This document shows, one piece after another, positions 29,219 to 38,938 of a stretch of 64,000 nt of DNA; positions within the stretch are counted from its first letter, which is position 1; every line of letters starts with the position of its first letter. The position numbers and the translations under genes were made by a program. Source of the DNA: Bacilli bacterium (GTDB lineage Bacteria; Bacillota_I; Bacilli_A; ML615J-28; CAG-313); assembly GCA_017501465.1 (NCBI GenBank), contig JAFVWY010000001.1, positions 59,231 to 123,230 of the forward strand, in the 5' to 3' direction. Under the pieces are notes generated by a model. It did not search any database and was not told the origin of the DNA. It worked only from the letters and a program-made list of their open reading frames with translations.

Positions 29219-29232
29219 AATGTACCTCCTTA

Positions 29233-29261
29233 TCATATTTTAATCATCATATACATATATA
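29233..29261 (+). promoter_or_regulatory. Possible sigma-E-type promoter of cwlJ-gerQ
   Basis: TCATATT (29233-29239), 14 bases, then CATATATA (29254-29261). The first element fits the sigma-E -35 pattern KMATATT fully; the second fits CATACAMT only in part. In B. subtilis the cwlJ-gerQ pair is made in the mother cell under sigma-E, so the match is plausible but not proven in such AT-rich DNA. Confidence 0.4.
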
Positions 29262-29280
29262 TTATTACCGAGGTGATAAT

Positions 29281-29697
29281 ATGGCAGTAGTTGCTCACAA
29301 CAACCAAGAAATAAAACTTTTAGCGCGTCTTATGCGCGCAGAAGCTGAAGGTGAAGGCGAATTAGGAATGTTAATGGTTGGCAATGTTGGAATTAACCGT
29401 GTATTAGCTAAGTGTTCAGATTTTAAATCAATAACATCTATACAAAAAATGGTATTTCAAAGACCAGGAGGTTTTGAGTCAACATTAAAATCTTATTTTT
29501 ATCAACCCGCAAGGCAAGTAGATATCAAATTAGCTAAACGAACCATTAACGGAGAGCGATTTCACCCAGCCTCTAGAGCACTTTGGTTTTATAGTACTCC
29601 AGGAGATTGTGAAGCATCTTGGTGGGGAGCATGGAATACAGGAAAATATAAATCCCATTGTTTCTATACTCCAGTAGAAAGTGCAAATTGTTATTAA
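29281..29697 (+). CDS. cwlJ: Spore cortex-lytic cell wall hydrolase CwlJ
   Basis: Cortex hydrolase placed in the spore coat and used in germination. The 138-residue protein belongs to the SleB/CwlJ hydrolase family: LARLMRAEAEGEGELGMLMVG contains the catalytic Glu region, RALWFYSTPGDC and WWGAWNTGKYKSHCFYTP follow. No signal peptide is present, as expected for CwlJ, which is assembled in the mother cell, and unlike SleB. The length matches B. subtilis CwlJ (142), and gerQ lies 20 bases downstream, the same pair as in Bacillus. Reads against the leading-strand direction of this arm. Confidence 0.93.
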   Translation: MAVVAHNNQEIKLLARLMRAEAEGEGELGMLMVGNVGINRVLAKCSDFKSITSIQKMVFQRPGGFESTLKSYFYQPARQVDIKLAKRTINGERFHPASRALWFYSTPGDCEASWWGAWNTGKYKSHCFYTPVESANCY

Positions 29698-29717
29698 TTT
29701 TATAGAAAGGAGCATAT

Positions 29718-30038
29718 ATGACAATTAACTATCAATATCCATATGGATTTGGTCCTACACCTTTTCCACAACCACAACCCGGTGGTATGTTACCTTTGGA
29801 ACAATCTTATATCGAAAATATATTAAGATTAAACAGAGGAAAAATTGCCACAATATATATGAACTTTGAAGGTAGTCAATGGGGATCTAAAATTTTTAAG
29901 GGCGAGATTACCGCTGCCGGAAAAGATCATATAATCGTAAAAGATAGTCAAACCGGAGTTACATACCTTCTTCTAACTATTTATTTATCTTACGTCGCTT
30001 TTGATCAAGACATTGACTATGAATATCCATTTGCGTAA
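29718..30038 (+). CDS. gerQ: Spore coat protein GerQ
   Basis: Coat protein needed for CwlJ localisation. Its core LPLEQSYIENILRLNRGKIATIYMNFEG, then KIFKGEITAAGKDHIIVKD and YLLLTIYLSYVAFDQDIDY, matches GerQ closely. At 106 residues it is much shorter than B. subtilis GerQ (181), because the long N-terminal Gln-rich region is reduced to a short Pro/Tyr/Gln stretch. That stretch has no lysine, whereas B. subtilis GerQ is crosslinked by transglutaminase through N-terminal lysines. Co-transcribed with cwlJ. Confidence 0.92.
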   Translation: MTINYQYPYGFGPTPFPQPQPGGMLPLEQSYIENILRLNRGKIATIYMNFEGSQWGSKIFKGEITAAGKDHIIVKDSQTGVTYLLLTIYLSYVAFDQDIDYEYPFA

Positions 30039-30106
30039 TTAATTTATCTTTTTACTTTTCTAAATATTTTTCGTTTGTTAAAATCTAAACAAAGGAGAAT
30101 ATATAT

Positions 30107-30508
30107 ATGTGTTTATTTTGTAAAATAATTAATAATGAAATTCCATCTTTTAAAGTGTTTGAAAACAAGTATGTTTTGGCGTTCTTAGATATTTCTCAAG
30201 AAACTACGGGTCATACCTTAGTATTGCCAAAAAAACATATTTCAAATATATTAGAATTAGATGTTGAAACAGGTCATCATTTATCTGATGCAGTTATTGA
30301 AGTTACAGACCTTTTATCAAAAAAATTAAAATGTAATAATTTTAATATTTTAAATAATTGTGGCGAACTTGCCGGTCAAACTGTACATCATCTACATATT
30401 CATGTAATACCACAACACGAAAATGAACATTTCACATTTAATCATAATTCTCATGATCCAGATTTTAAAAAATTGGAATTAACTCATAAAAAAATTATAG
30501 ACAAATAA
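30107..30508 (+). CDS. HIT-family nucleotide hydrolase/transferase
   Basis: Histidine-triad protein acting on nucleoside phosphoramidates or dinucleotides. MCLFCKIINNEIPSFKVFE at the start and HHLHIHVIPQH, the catalytic His triad, identify it. 133 residues is normal for the Hit/HinT group. A strong AAAGGAG ribosome site lies 9 bases upstream. Follows gerQ by 68 bases and may be on the same transcript. Confidence 0.94.
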   Translation: MCLFCKIINNEIPSFKVFENKYVLAFLDISQETTGHTLVLPKKHISNILELDVETGHHLSDAVIEVTDLLSKKLKCNNFNILNNCGELAGQTVHHLHIHVIPQHENEHFTFNHNSHDPDFKKLELTHKKIIDK

Positions 30509-30536
30509 AACCCTTATAATAGGGTTTTATTTTTTT
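30505..30536. terminator. Bidirectional terminator between hit and serS
   Basis: AAAACCCT (30507-30514) pairs with AGGGTTTT (30521-30528), 6-base loop, T-run on the plus side and TTTTATTT on the minus side. It lies between two convergent genes and overlaps the stop codon regions of both. Confidence 0.88.
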
Positions 30537-31813
30537 GGTTTTAAAACTTGTGTTCCACCCATATAAGGCCATAAAACCTCTGGAACTAACACTGATCCAT
30601 CTTCCTGTAAAAAGTTTTCTAGAACAGCAATTAACATTCTTGGAGGAGCTACTACAGTGTTATTTAGTGTATGTGCATAGTAATTGCCTTTTTCCCCTTT
30701 TATTCTGATAGCAAGTCTTCTTGCTTGAGCATCACCTAAATTAGAACATGAACCTACTTCAAAGTATTTTTGTTGTCTAGGACTCCATGCTTCAACATCA
30801 ATAGACTTAACTTTTAAATCTGCTAAATCTCCTGAACAACATTCTAATGCTCTAACAGGAATTTTCATTGAAGTAAATAAGTCTACTGTATAGTGCCACA
30901 ATTTATCAAACCATTCTTTTGATTGTTCAGGTTCACAAACAACTATCATTTCTTGTTTTTCAAATTGATGAATTCTATAAATACCTCTTTCTTCTATGCC
31001 ATGAGCACCCTTTTCTTTTCTAAAACAAGGTGAATAAGAAGTTAATGTATAAGGTAATTTATTTTTTTCATGAATTGTATCAATAAAACGACCGATCATA
31101 GAATGTTCACTTGTACCAATTAAATATAAATCTTCGCCTTCAATTTTATACATCATTTGGTCCATTTCTGCAAAAGACATAACACCAGTTACTACATTGC
31201 TTCTAATCATAAATGGAGGAATGCAGTATGTAAATCCTTTTTGAATCATAAAATCTCTAGCATAAGCAATAACAGCTTCATGTAATCTTGCAATATCGCC
31301 TAATAAATAGTAAAAGCCATTACCTGCAACTTTTCTAGCAGAATCTAAATCAATTCCTCCTAATGATTCTAATATGTCCAAATGATATGGTATTTCAAAA
31401 TTAGGAGTTTTAGGTTCAATAAATCTTTCAACTTCAACATTTTCTGAATCATCTCTCCCGATTGGCACAGTAGGATCGATAATATTAGGAATTATCATCA
31501 TTTTAGTTTTTAATTCCTCAGCCAATTGAGCTTCTTTCTTTTCAATGTCAACTAATAAACCATTAATCTCAACAGCCCTTGCCTTAATGCGATTTGCTTC
31601 ATCGATTTTCTTTTCGCGCATTAATAAACCAATTTTTTGACTAGATGTATTTCTTTCAGCTCTTAAATTATCACCTTCTAGTTTAAGTTCTCTGATTTGA
31701 ATATCTAATTTAATTACTTCATCTACTAATGGTAATTTACTATCTTGAAACTTTTTTCTAATATTTTCCTTTACTAATTCTGAATTTTCTCTAACAAATT
31801 TAATATCTAACAT
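30527..31813 (-). CDS. serS: Serine--tRNA ligase
   Basis: Charges tRNA-Ser. The N-terminal long coiled-coil arm (residues 25-105) and class II motifs are visible: FRKEKGAHGIEERGIYRIHQF (motif 2) and NNTVVAPPRMLIAVLE (motif 3). I set the start at MLDIKFVREN, with AAGGAG 6 bases upstream; the longer reading runs back through the T-box terminator. 428 residues is normal. Expression is controlled by the serine T-box upstream. Confidence 0.97.
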   Translation of the reverse strand: MLDIKFVRENSELVKENIRKKFQDSKLPLVDEVIKLDIQIRELKLEGDNLRAERNTSSQKIGLLMREKKIDEANRIKARAVEINGLLVDIEKKEAQLAEELKTKMMIIPNIIDPTVPIGRDDSENVEVERFIEPKTPNFEIPYHLDILESLGGIDLDSARKVAGNGFYYLLGDIARLHEAVIAYARDFMIQKGFTYCIPPFMIRSNVVTGVMSFAEMDQMMYKIEGEDLYLIGTSEHSMIGRFIDTIHEKNKLPYTLTSYSPCFRKEKGAHGIEERGIYRIHQFEKQEMIVVCEPEQSKEWFDKLWHYTVDLFTSMKIPVRALECCSGDLADLKVKSIDVEAWSPRQQKYFEVGSCSNLGDAQARRLAIRIKGEKGNYYAHTLNNTVVAPPRMLIAVLENFLQEDGSVLVPEVLWPYMGGTQVLKPKK

Positions 31814-31829
31814 ATTTTTCTCCTTTATA

Positions 31830-32056
31830 AATATAAAAATCCCCGTTGCAAAAAAACAACAGGGACGAATCTCTTGATCCGCGGTGCCACCCTTATTAGA
31901 GCAAGCTCTCACTTTTAATAGATTACGGACTATAACCGGGTCTTTTTTCAAAGCCACCTCCAAGGTAGATTCATAAATGTATACTAATGGTTCTCACCAA
32001 ACACCATCTCTCTTAAAATATAACATTTTATTACTATTCCTTTTCATAGGTTTTAT
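31830..32056 (-). promoter_or_regulatory. T-box riboswitch upstream of serS, serine specifier UCU
   Basis: Senses uncharged tRNA-Ser and permits transcription of serS. The minus strand carries the T-box core AGGGTGGCACCGCGG (31879-31893), which pairs with the tRNA acceptor end. The terminator stem CCCTGTTG/CAACGGGG (31841-31848 with 31857-31864) and a T-run follow. Stem I has the AGAGAGATGGTG and GTGAGAACC elements, and the specifier region reads GAA-UCU-ACC, so the codon is UCU at 31967-31969, matching serine. Confidence 0.93.
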
Positions 32057-32062
32057 GTGTTA

Positions 32063-32091
32063 ATTATATATTAGCACTCTACAAAAGTCAA
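32063..32091 (-). promoter_or_regulatory. serS/T-box promoter
   Basis: Minus strand TTGACT (32086-32091), 17-base spacer, TATAAT (32063-32068), a near-consensus sigma-A promoter starting the T-box leader. Confidence 0.85.
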
Positions 32092-32102
32092 ATTTAATAC
32101 AA

Positions 32103-32134
32103 AAAAAGAAGTAGATTATTCTACTTCTTTTTTT
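32103..32134 (-). terminator. Terminator after gyrA
   Basis: GAAGTAGA / TCTACTTC with a 4-base loop (32108-32127), flanked by A and T runs. Ends the yaaA-recF-gyrB-gyrA transcript. Confidence 0.88.
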
Positions 32135-34740
32135 TAAATGTCATTTTCTTCTTCTTCAGATATATCTTCTTCAAATGAATCTTCGGTTTCGTCTATTTGT
32201 TCAAAATTAATTTCTCTAGTAGGTTCTTCTAATTCAAAATTTTCTGAATCACTATCATAATCTTCGTCTTCGTCGTTACTTCTAGGTACAATTGCAATAG
32301 ATGCAACCATATGATTGTCATAAAGAGAAACTATTTTAACCCCTTGAGTATCACGCCCAATTGTAGAAATTTGATCTAAATGAGTTCTTACAATCATTCC
32401 TTTATCTGTTACTACAATTAAATCATCATCACCTGTAACAGGCTTTAAGCATACTGGGATACCATTTTTCTCAGTTAAATTCATAAATTTAACCCCTTTA
32501 CCATTTCTGCCTTTTGATTTAAATGCTTCAACAGAAGTTCTTTTTCCAAATCCATTATTTGTAAGAATAATGATTTCATCATTTTCAGCATTAACTATAC
32601 ACATACCAATAAGTTTTTCACCCTCAGCAACTTTGATTCCACTAACACCTGTGGCCGCTCTTTTAGATGCCCTAACTAAACTTTCACTAAAGCGAACCGC
32701 TTTTCCGTTTGAAGCCCCAAGAATAATTTCTTTAGTTCCATCTGTTAAAGACACTTCCATTAATTCATCATTTTCATTTAAGTTAATAGCTCTAATGCCT
32801 GTACTTCTAATATTTTTATATTGAATTAATTCTGTTTTCTTGATAATTCCATTTTTAGTAGCGAACATTAAATATCCGCCTTGATCTATAGACTTACAAT
32901 TCACAACAGCAGCCAATTTTTCATTTTCTTCAAATGGTAACAAATTAACTAAAGGTAAACCCTTAGAAATTCTACTAGCAGCAGGAATTTGGTATGCCTT
33001 CAAAATAAATACTTTACCTAAATTTGTAAAGAACAATAAATTGTCATGACTGGAAGTAAATACTAAGCGTTCTACAAAGTCATCTCCTTGCATTTTAGTG
33101 CCAGTAATTCCTTTGCCTCCCCTTCTTTGAGCACGATATGTATTGATACCCATTCGTTTAATATATCCCTTATTAGTAATAGTAATAATTACATCTTCTA
33201 CATTAATTAAATCTTCATCATTAACATCCATTTCACTACTATTATCGATCAGACTTCTTCGTTCATCACCATATTTATCTCTAATTTCAGTTAATTCTTT
33301 TATAAGAAGATCTCGTTTCTTTTCATCATTAGTTAAAATTTCTTCTAATTCATCAACTAAACTTCTTAATTTTGAGGCTTCTTCTTCTAATTTATTAACT
33401 TGTAACCCTGTCAAGGTTTGTAATCTCATATCTAAGATTGCTTTACTTTGTATTTCAGTTAATAAGAATTGCATAGTTAACTGTTTAATAGCTATATCAG
33501 GTGTTTCCGATGATTTAATTATTTTTATAACTTCATCTATACTTGCCAAAGCTATTAGAAGCCCTTCGACTATATGTAATCTTGCTTTTGCTTTTTCCAA
33601 ATCAAAAGAAGTTCGTCTAGTTATTACTTCATATTGGTGTTCTATATAACATTGCAACATATATTTAAGATTGAAAACTTTTGGTTGTCCCTTGTCTAAG
33701 GCTAACATATTAACACCATATGTTGTTTGCATTTGAGTATGTTTAAACAAATTATTAAGAATTACTTTTGCATTCGCATCTTTTCTTAATTCTATAATAA
33801 CTTTTAACCCTTTTCTAGAACTTTCATCTCTTAAATCGGTAACACCATCAATTATTTTATTCTTTGCTATTTCTGCGATTCTTTCAATTAATCTTGTTTT
33901 ATTAACTTGATAAGGTATTTCTTTAATTATAATTTCTTGCTTATTATTTTTTAATTTTACAATTTCTGTTTTTGCTCTTACAGTGACAGTTCCAGTTCCT
34001 GTCATATAAGCTCTTTTCATATCCTGAGTTCCAATAATTATTCCCCCAGTAGGAAAATCAGGAGCAGATAGATGTTCCAATAATTCATCTATCGTAATAT
34101 CAGGATTTTTGACTTGAGCCAATATTGCATTCATTGTTTCTGTTAAATTGTGTGGAGGAATATTTGTTGCCATCCCAACAGCAATACCAGAAGTTCCATT
34201 TACTAATAAATTAGGAAATCTACAAGGCAAAACTGAAGGTTCTTGTTCAGTTCCATCATAGTTGTCATTAAAATTAACTGTATTTTTATCTAAATCTTTC
34301 AATAATTCCACAGTTATTTTTGACATACGGGCTTCGGTATAACGCATTGCGGCGGCGGGATCGCCATCGACAGAACCAAAATTTCCATGTCCATCTACCA
34401 AAGGATATCTATAACTGAAATCCTGAGCCATTCTAACCATTGCTTCATATACTGCAGTATCACCGTGTGGGTGATACTTACCTATAACGTCTCCAACGAT
34501 ACGTGCAGATTTTTTATGCGGTTGATTAGAATAATTATTTAATGTATGCATTGCGTATAAGATACGTCTATGTACTGGCTTCATCCCATCTCGAACATCA
34601 GGTAAAGCTCTCGCCACAATAACACTCATTGCATAACTAAGAAATGATTCTTTCATTTCGTGGTTTAAATCAACTTCTAAAACACCTGATGGCAAAGATT
34701 CAACTTTTTCTTCTAATTTTTCTAAATTTTGATCATCCAT
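32134..34740 (-). CDS. gyrA: DNA gyrase subunit A
   Basis: Cleaves and rejoins DNA during negative supercoiling. The catalytic Tyr lies in [11 protein letters not shown]. The quinolone-determining region reads [20 protein letters not shown], with Thr at the E. coli Ser83 position and Glu at the Asp87 position. The GyrA box QRRGGKG near residue 540 marks this as gyrase rather than topoisomerase IV. At 868 residues it is longer than usual through an acidic Asp/Glu-rich tail of about 45 residues. It follows gyrB by 7 bases. Confidence 0.98.
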   Translation of the reverse strand: MDDQNLEKLEEKVESLPSGVLEVDLNHEMKESFLSYAMSVIVARALPDVRDGMKPVHRRILYAMHTLNNYSNQPHKKSARIVGDVIGKYHPHGDTAVYEAMVRMAQDFSYRYPLVDGHGNFGSVDGDPAAAMRYTEARMSKITVELLKDLDKNTVNFNDNYDGTEQEPSVLPCRFPNLLVNGTSGIAVGMATNIPPHNLTETMNAILAQVKNPDITIDELLEHLSAPDFPTGGIIIGTQDMKRAYMTGTGTVTVRAKTEIVKLKNNKQEIIIKEIPYQVNKTRLIERIAEIAKNKIIDGVTDLRDESSRKGLKVIIELRKDANAKVILNNLFKHTQMQTTYGVNMLALDKGQPKVFNLKYMLQCYIEHQYEVITRRTSFDLEKAKARLHIVEGLLIALASIDEVIKIIKSSETPDIAIKQLTMQFLLTEIQSKAILDMRLQTLTGLQVNKLEEEASKLRSLVDELEEILTNDEKKRDLLIKELTEIRDKYGDERRSLIDNSSEMDVNDEDLINVEDVIITITNKGYIKRMGINTYRAQRRGGKGITGTKMQGDDFVERLVFTSSHDNLLFFTNLGKVFILKAYQIPAASRISKGLPLVNLLPFEENEKLAAVVNCKSIDQGGYLMFATKNGIIKKTELIQYKNIRSTGIRAINLNENDELMEVSLTDGTKEIILGASNGKAVRFSESLVRASKRAATGVSGIKVAEGEKLIGMCIVNAENDEIIILTNNGFGKRTSVEAFKSKGRNGKGVKFMNLTEKNGIPVCLKPVTGDDDLIVVTDKGMIVRTHLDQISTIGRDTQGVKIVSLYDNHMVASIAIVPRSNDEDEDYDSDSENFELEEPTREINFEQIDETEDSFEEDISEEEENDI

Positions 34741-34747
34741 AAATCAC

Positions 34748-36661
34748 CTATATGTCTAAATTCTTAACGAAAATAGCATTTTCTTCAATGAATTCTCTTC
34801 TCGGTTCAACATCGTCTCCCATAAGAGTACTAAATATTCTATCAGCTTCAATTGTATCTTCAATTGAAACCCTTATTAAAGTTCTAACAGCGGGATCCAT
34901 TGTTGTTTCCCATAATTGTTCAGCATTCATTTCACCTAGCCCTTTATATCTTTGAATATTTGGTTTTCCAGTAAACAATTTTAGCTTTTCTTCTAATTCC
35001 TCGTCGCTATATGCGTATTCAACTTTTCTATTTTGTGAAATTTTATATAAAGGAGGCATCGCAATATAAACATATCCATTTTCTATCAAAGGTTTCATAT
35101 ATCTATAAAAGAATGTTAATAGTAGTGTTGTTATATGTGCTCCATCGACATCGGCATCGGTCATTATTACAATTTTATGATATCTTGCTTGTTCTATATT
35201 AAATTCATTTTTAATTCCAGTTCCAATGGCTTGAATAATAGAAATTATTTCTTTATTACTTAAAATTCTTTCTTCTCTTGCTTTTTCAACATTTAAAACC
35301 TTACCTCTTAAAGGTAAAATAGCTTGAAATAAACTATCCCTTCCTTGTTTAGCACTTCCACCGGCAGAATCCCCTTCGACAATATACATCTCAGAAATTT
35401 TAGGATCCTTGCTTCTACAATCAGCTAATTTCGATGCAAAACCCAAAGAGTCTAAAGGGCTCTTACGTCTAGTGGCTTCTCTTGCTTTCTTTGCAGCTAA
35501 ACGCCCGCGTAAAGCTAAAACAGCATTTTCAATAATTACTTTAGCATTCGCAGGATTTTCTTTTAAATAAGCATCAAATTGATCACTCATCACTTGAGAA
35601 ACTATCCTTCTAACTTCTGTATTACCTAATTTTGTTTTCGTTTGTCCTTCAAATTGTGGTTCACTTATTTGACAAGAAACAATAGCAGTTAATCCTTCAC
35701 GTACATCATCACCTGAAAGACCTTCATCTTTTCTTAATAAGTTGTTTGATTTGGCATATCCGTTTAGAATTCTAGTTAAACTTGTTCTAAAACCCTCTTC
35801 ATGCGTTCCCCCTTCAGGAGTATAAATATTATTAACAAAGGAATAAATGTTGGCTACATAATCATTAGTATATTGAAATGCCAATTGAATTTGTATTTTT
35901 TCAATAGTTTCTTCTATATAAATTATGTCGTTATGTAATGGGGTTTTAGAACGATTCAAAAACTTAATATATTCCCTAAGTCCTCCATCATAACAATATG
36001 ATACCTGTTTAGGTTGTTCAGGGTTTCTTAAATCTGATAAATTCATTTTTAAACCCTTATTCAAAAAAGCCAATTGTTGTATACGGTGTCTTAAAGTTTC
36101 GTAGTCAAACACTGTTGTTTCTTGAAATATTTGATTATCTGGTTTAAAAATTACAGTAGTGCCTCTTTTTTCAGTCTGTCCTATTATCTTAAGCGGTTCA
36201 ATAGATTTCCCTCTTTCAAATTTTTGATAATATTTTGACCCGTCTCTATACACAATTACTTCTAACCATTCGCTTAGTGCATTAACTACAGATGCCCCTA
36301 CGCCATGTAATCCACCAGAAACCTTATAGCTATTACTATCGAATTTTCCACCAGCATGTAAAACAGTAAAAATGGTTTCTATTGTTGATACAAAAGTTTT
36401 TGGATGAATATCTGTTGGTAAACCCCTGCCGTTATCAACAACTTTAATGAAGTTATCCCCAAAAATTTCAACCGTAATTTCTGTACAAAAGCCCGCCATG
36501 GCCTCATCAACTGAGTTATCCACAATCTCCCATACTAAATGATGTAACCCTCTTGGACCAGTAGAACCAATATACATTCCCGGTCTTTTTCTAACGGCTT
36601 CAAGTCCTTCTAGAACCTGAATACTACTTGAATTATATGAATTTGTATTGTCAGGAAGCAT
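34748..36661 (-). CDS. gyrB: DNA gyrase subunit B
   Basis: ATPase subunit of gyrase. GHKL motifs [25 protein letters not shown] and [14 protein letters not shown] lie in the N-terminal domain. The Toprim domain has [15 protein letters not shown] and [23 protein letters not shown] is conserved. 637 residues is normal for Bacilli. The ATG directly abuts the recF stop (TAA-ATG), implying coupled translation. Confidence 0.98.
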   Translation of the reverse strand: MLPDNTNSYNSSSIQVLEGLEAVRKRPGMYIGSTGPRGLHHLVWEIVDNSVDEAMAGFCTEITVEIFGDNFIKVVDNGRGLPTDIHPKTFVSTIETIFTVLHAGGKFDSNSYKVSGGLHGVGASVVNALSEWLEVIVYRDGSKYYQKFERGKSIEPLKIIGQTEKRGTTVIFKPDNQIFQETTVFDYETLRHRIQQLAFLNKGLKMNLSDLRNPEQPKQVSYCYDGGLREYIKFLNRSKTPLHNDIIYIEETIEKIQIQLAFQYTNDYVANIYSFVNNIYTPEGGTHEEGFRTSLTRILNGYAKSNNLLRKDEGLSGDDVREGLTAIVSCQISEPQFEGQTKTKLGNTEVRRIVSQVMSDQFDAYLKENPANAKVIIENAVLALRGRLAAKKAREATRRKSPLDSLGFASKLADCRSKDPKISEMYIVEGDSAGGSAKQGRDSLFQAILPLRGKVLNVEKAREERILSNKEIISIIQAIGTGIKNEFNIEQARYHKIVIMTDADVDGAHITTLLLTFFYRYMKPLIENGYVYIAMPPLYKISQNRKVEYAYSDEELEEKLKLFTGKPNIQRYKGLGEMNAEQLWETTMDPAVRTLIRVSIEDTIEADRIFSTLMGDDVEPRREFIEENAIFVKNLDI

Positions 36662-37738
36662 TTATTTTCCCTCCTTTTCTATTTTTATTAAATTTGACTG
36701 TAATAAAATTTCCTTTTCTATTTCATTAATAGATGGTGTTGTTATTATTATCTGTAAATCCTTGTTTAATAATTTTAAAATATTATTTTGTCTGTTTTTA
36801 TCTAACTCTCCGAAAATGTCATCTAATAAAACAATTGGTTTTATTCTATATTTTTGTACTAGCAATTCTGCATATGCTAATTTTAAGCATATTAATATAG
36901 ACTTAACTTGTCCTTGAGAACAATATTTAGAAATATCAAGTGTATCTAATATAATAGTGTAATTATCTCTATGAACTCCATAAACACTACATTGAATTTG
37001 GATTTCTCTCTCACACATTTCTTGAAACCGTTTCAACGTTATATCATTTGTAACTGTTTGTGAAATTTGTATAGATAATGTTGAATGTTCTCCTTCTAGT
37101 TTCTTATACATACTATTTATATAATAATTAAGATGATCTAAAAATTCTTTTCTTTTATTACTTAATATTTTTGATAAATTATAAATGACTTCATTATAAG
37201 ATTCCAGCATCAACATTTTATTTGAATTTAAAGGTTTATTATCTTTTAATACTATATTTTTTTCTTTTATTAACGCCTTATACTTTTTTAACAGTTCTAA
37301 GTACTCTTTGTCTACTTGGCTAATTAAAAAATCAAACAAGTCGCGTCTCTTTGAAGGACTTTGCATAAAATCATAAAAATCATTGTTTGTGTAAGAAACA
37401 ACTTTAGCAAAACCAATATAATCTGTAGCCTTCTTCACAAGAACACCATTTATATAATTTTTTCGGTTTTGCTTTGAAATTAAAACTAATGCCTTTTTTT
37501 GGCTTTTTTTATCTAAAAAAACCCCTTCAATACTAGTTTGTACCCTCCCTCGTGAAACACAATCAAATAAATCACGTGTTTTAATGGATCTGGTAGTTAT
37601 TAACAAATTAATAGCTTCCAAAACAGATGTCTTACCACAAGCGTTATATCCATATAAAATATTCATATTCTCGTGTAATAAGATGGTTTTTAGACTATGT
37701 CCTCGAAAATCTTTTATTGTTAAAACAGCGATTTTCAC
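36662..37738 (-). CDS. recF: DNA replication and repair protein RecF
   Basis: SMC-like ATPase that loads RecA at gaps. Walker A GYNACGKTSVLEA lies near residue 30, the signature SQGQVKSILICLKLA near residue 270 and Walker B VLLDDIFGELD near residue 295. The start is uncertain. I chose the GTG giving (M)KIAVLTIKDFRG, one base after the yaaA stop; two TTG codons a few residues upstream also fit. About 358 residues, normal. Confidence 0.93.
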   Translation of the reverse strand: MKIAVLTIKDFRGHSLKTILLHENMNILYGYNACGKTSVLEAINLLITTRSIKTRDLFDCVSRGRVQTSIEGVFLDKKSQKKALVLISKQNRKNYINGVLVKKATDYIGFAKVVSYTNNDFYDFMQSPSKRRDLFDFLISQVDKEYLELLKKYKALIKEKNIVLKDNKPLNSNKMLMLESYNEVIYNLSKILSNKRKEFLDHLNYYINSMYKKLEGEHSTLSIQISQTVTNDITLKRFQEMCEREIQIQCSVYGVHRDNYTIILDTLDISKYCSQGQVKSILICLKLAYAELLVQKYRIKPIVLLDDIFGELDKNRQNNILKLLNKDLQIIITTPSINEIEKEILLQSNLIKIEKEGK

Positions 37739-37739
37739 T

Positions 37740-37949
37740 CTAATTTTCAACAAAATAACAGTTTTTATCCACTTTTACCTTGTCACCAGGATAAATTTTA
37801 CACCCGCGGCGGTCTTCCGGACAGTCATTGATGCTTATTTTAAGGATTTTAACAGCTATTTTGGCTTCTCCTCCGTTGTTTATTAAACCTATAAATTTTA
37901 AAAATTGACCTAAAGTTATATAATCAGTTGTTATTTTTACACATCTCAT
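37740..37949 (-). CDS. yaaA: S4-domain RNA-binding protein YaaA (RlbA-like)
   Basis: Small S4-domain protein encoded between dnaN and recF in most Bacilli and linked to ribosome assembly. The 69-residue sequence TDYITLGQFLKFIGLINNGG, then NDCPEDRRGCKIYPGDKV matches the B. subtilis protein. Preceded by GAGGTG and a strong promoter. Here it starts the yaaA-recF-gyrB-gyrA operon, separated from dnaN by the par-like cassette. Confidence 0.9.
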   Translation of the reverse strand: MRCVKITTDYITLGQFLKFIGLINNGGEAKIAVKILKISINDCPEDRRGCKIYPGDKVKVDKNCYFVEN

Positions 37950-37974
37950 AACGGCACCTCTATTATACTTTTAT

Positions 37975-38003
37975 ATTATACCATAAACCGTCCTTTTTTT
38001 CAA
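37975..38003 (-). promoter_or_regulatory. yaaA-recF-gyrB-gyrA promoter
   Basis: Minus strand TTGAAA (37998-38003), 17-base spacer ending TGG, then TATAAT (37975-37980), an extended -10 promoter. A second TATAAT lies about 14 bases nearer the gene. Confidence 0.8.
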
Positions 38004-38035
38004 GTATTTTAATTGTTTTTTTTGTTTGTTTTTTT

Positions 38036-38069
38036 GGTGCTTTTTTCGAAAGAAAAAACACCTTTTTTT
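38036..38069 (+). terminator. Terminator-like hairpin facing away from yaaA
   Basis: GGTG-C-TTTTTTC (38036-38047), GAAA tetraloop, GAAAAAA-CACC (38052-38062) then seven T. It has the form of an intrinsic terminator on the plus strand, yet no plus-strand gene lies upstream. It may block antisense transcription into the repeat region. Confidence 0.55.
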
Positions 38070-38160
38070 CTGGTTTTTTCAAAAAGTTTTGTTAAACGAT
38101 TTTTTCCTTTCAAAAAAATGACGTTTTCTTTGACAATGCATGGGAAACCCCTATTTTTTG

Positions 38161-38448
38161 TATGGTTTTATGTATATTCCTTATATTATATATAATATAT
38201 AAATTTCGAATGTTTGATCTTTCTTTTTTTAAAAAACATTATAAAAAATAACCTCTTTTTCTCTGTTTTGTCGTTTTTTTAAGATACTTTTATATTCAAA
38301 TTATAAGTTTTTTATTCTTGTGCGTAAAAAAATAAATAAAGTTTTATTCTTCTACATAAAAACATAAAACCTTTTATATTATAATAAATATTTAAATAAA
38401 AAAATATATCTTGTTATAAATATTTATTGTTTTATACATAAAACCATA
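38161..38448. repeat. 16-bp perfect inverted repeat pair
   Basis: TATGGTTTTATGTATA at 38161-38176 recurs as its exact reverse complement at 38433-38448. Related ACATAAAA/TTTTATGT motifs are also seen near 38354-38371 and 38507-38519. Confidence 0.75.
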
Positions 38449-38557
38449 TTTAAAGTTATATTTATTTAAGTGTGGTTGCTTTTAAGCATTTACATATTTA
38501 TTTATATATGTTTTTATGTATTTTAAACAAAACAAATATCAAAACAATGTTAGTAAC

Positions 38558-38880
38558 TTTTAAATTAAAACCTTTTTTATTTGTTTTTACTTATCTTTTG
38601 TGGTTTCAAAACCCGATTTTGTTTTAAATTAAAACGTTTTATTGTGTTAGCAAAAGAAAAATACGGTTATAATTATTTTAACTTAAAAGTTTTAACCGCA
38701 TTTTTTTGTTTTAATTTAAAATTTTCTTCGGTGTTTTTGTTTTAAATTAAAAACTTTTTTTGACATTTTTATTTTAAATTAAAATCTTTTTCGCCGTTTT
38801 TTGTTTGAATTTAAAATAAAAAGTGGCTTTTTTGTTTGAATTTAAAATGTTTTTGCAAACGGATTTGTTTTAATTTCAAA
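38558..38880. repeat. Nine-copy phased array of the near-palindrome TTTTAAATTAAAA
   Basis: Thirteen-base units start at 38558, 38622, 38676, 38709, 38740, 38772, 38804, 38835 and 38868. Consensus is TTTTAAATTAAAA with variants TTTTAACTTAAAA, TTTTAATTTAAAA, TTTGAATTTAAAA (twice) and TTTTAATTTCAAA. The last seven starts are separated by 33, 31, 32, 32, 31 and 33 bases, about three helical turns; the first two gaps are 64 and 54. The bases between units are not conserved. This is the layout expected for cooperative binding by a small dimeric DNA-binding protein. The obvious candidate is the RHH-like protein encoded 410 bases downstream. Confidence 0.82.
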
Positions 38881-38938
38881 GATTTCAAAAATTTTTTTAG
38901 AAGTTTTGGATATCTTTGACCTTGGTTGTAAATAAATA

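Noticed and set aside
33143..33649. 168-residue plus-strand reading frame opposite gyrA
   Set aside because: Antisense shadow of gyrA, Ser/Leu/Ile-rich, no ribosome site or motif.
38013..38195. 60-residue Phe-rich reading frame in the repeat region
   Set aside because: Arises from T-runs and spans the hairpin at 38036-38069; no start signals.
38558..38880. The roughly 32-bp spaced repeats could be taken for a CRISPR array
   Set aside because: The repeated unit is only 13 bp, AT-only and palindromic, unit-to-unit gaps are about 19 bases, and no cas genes are near.
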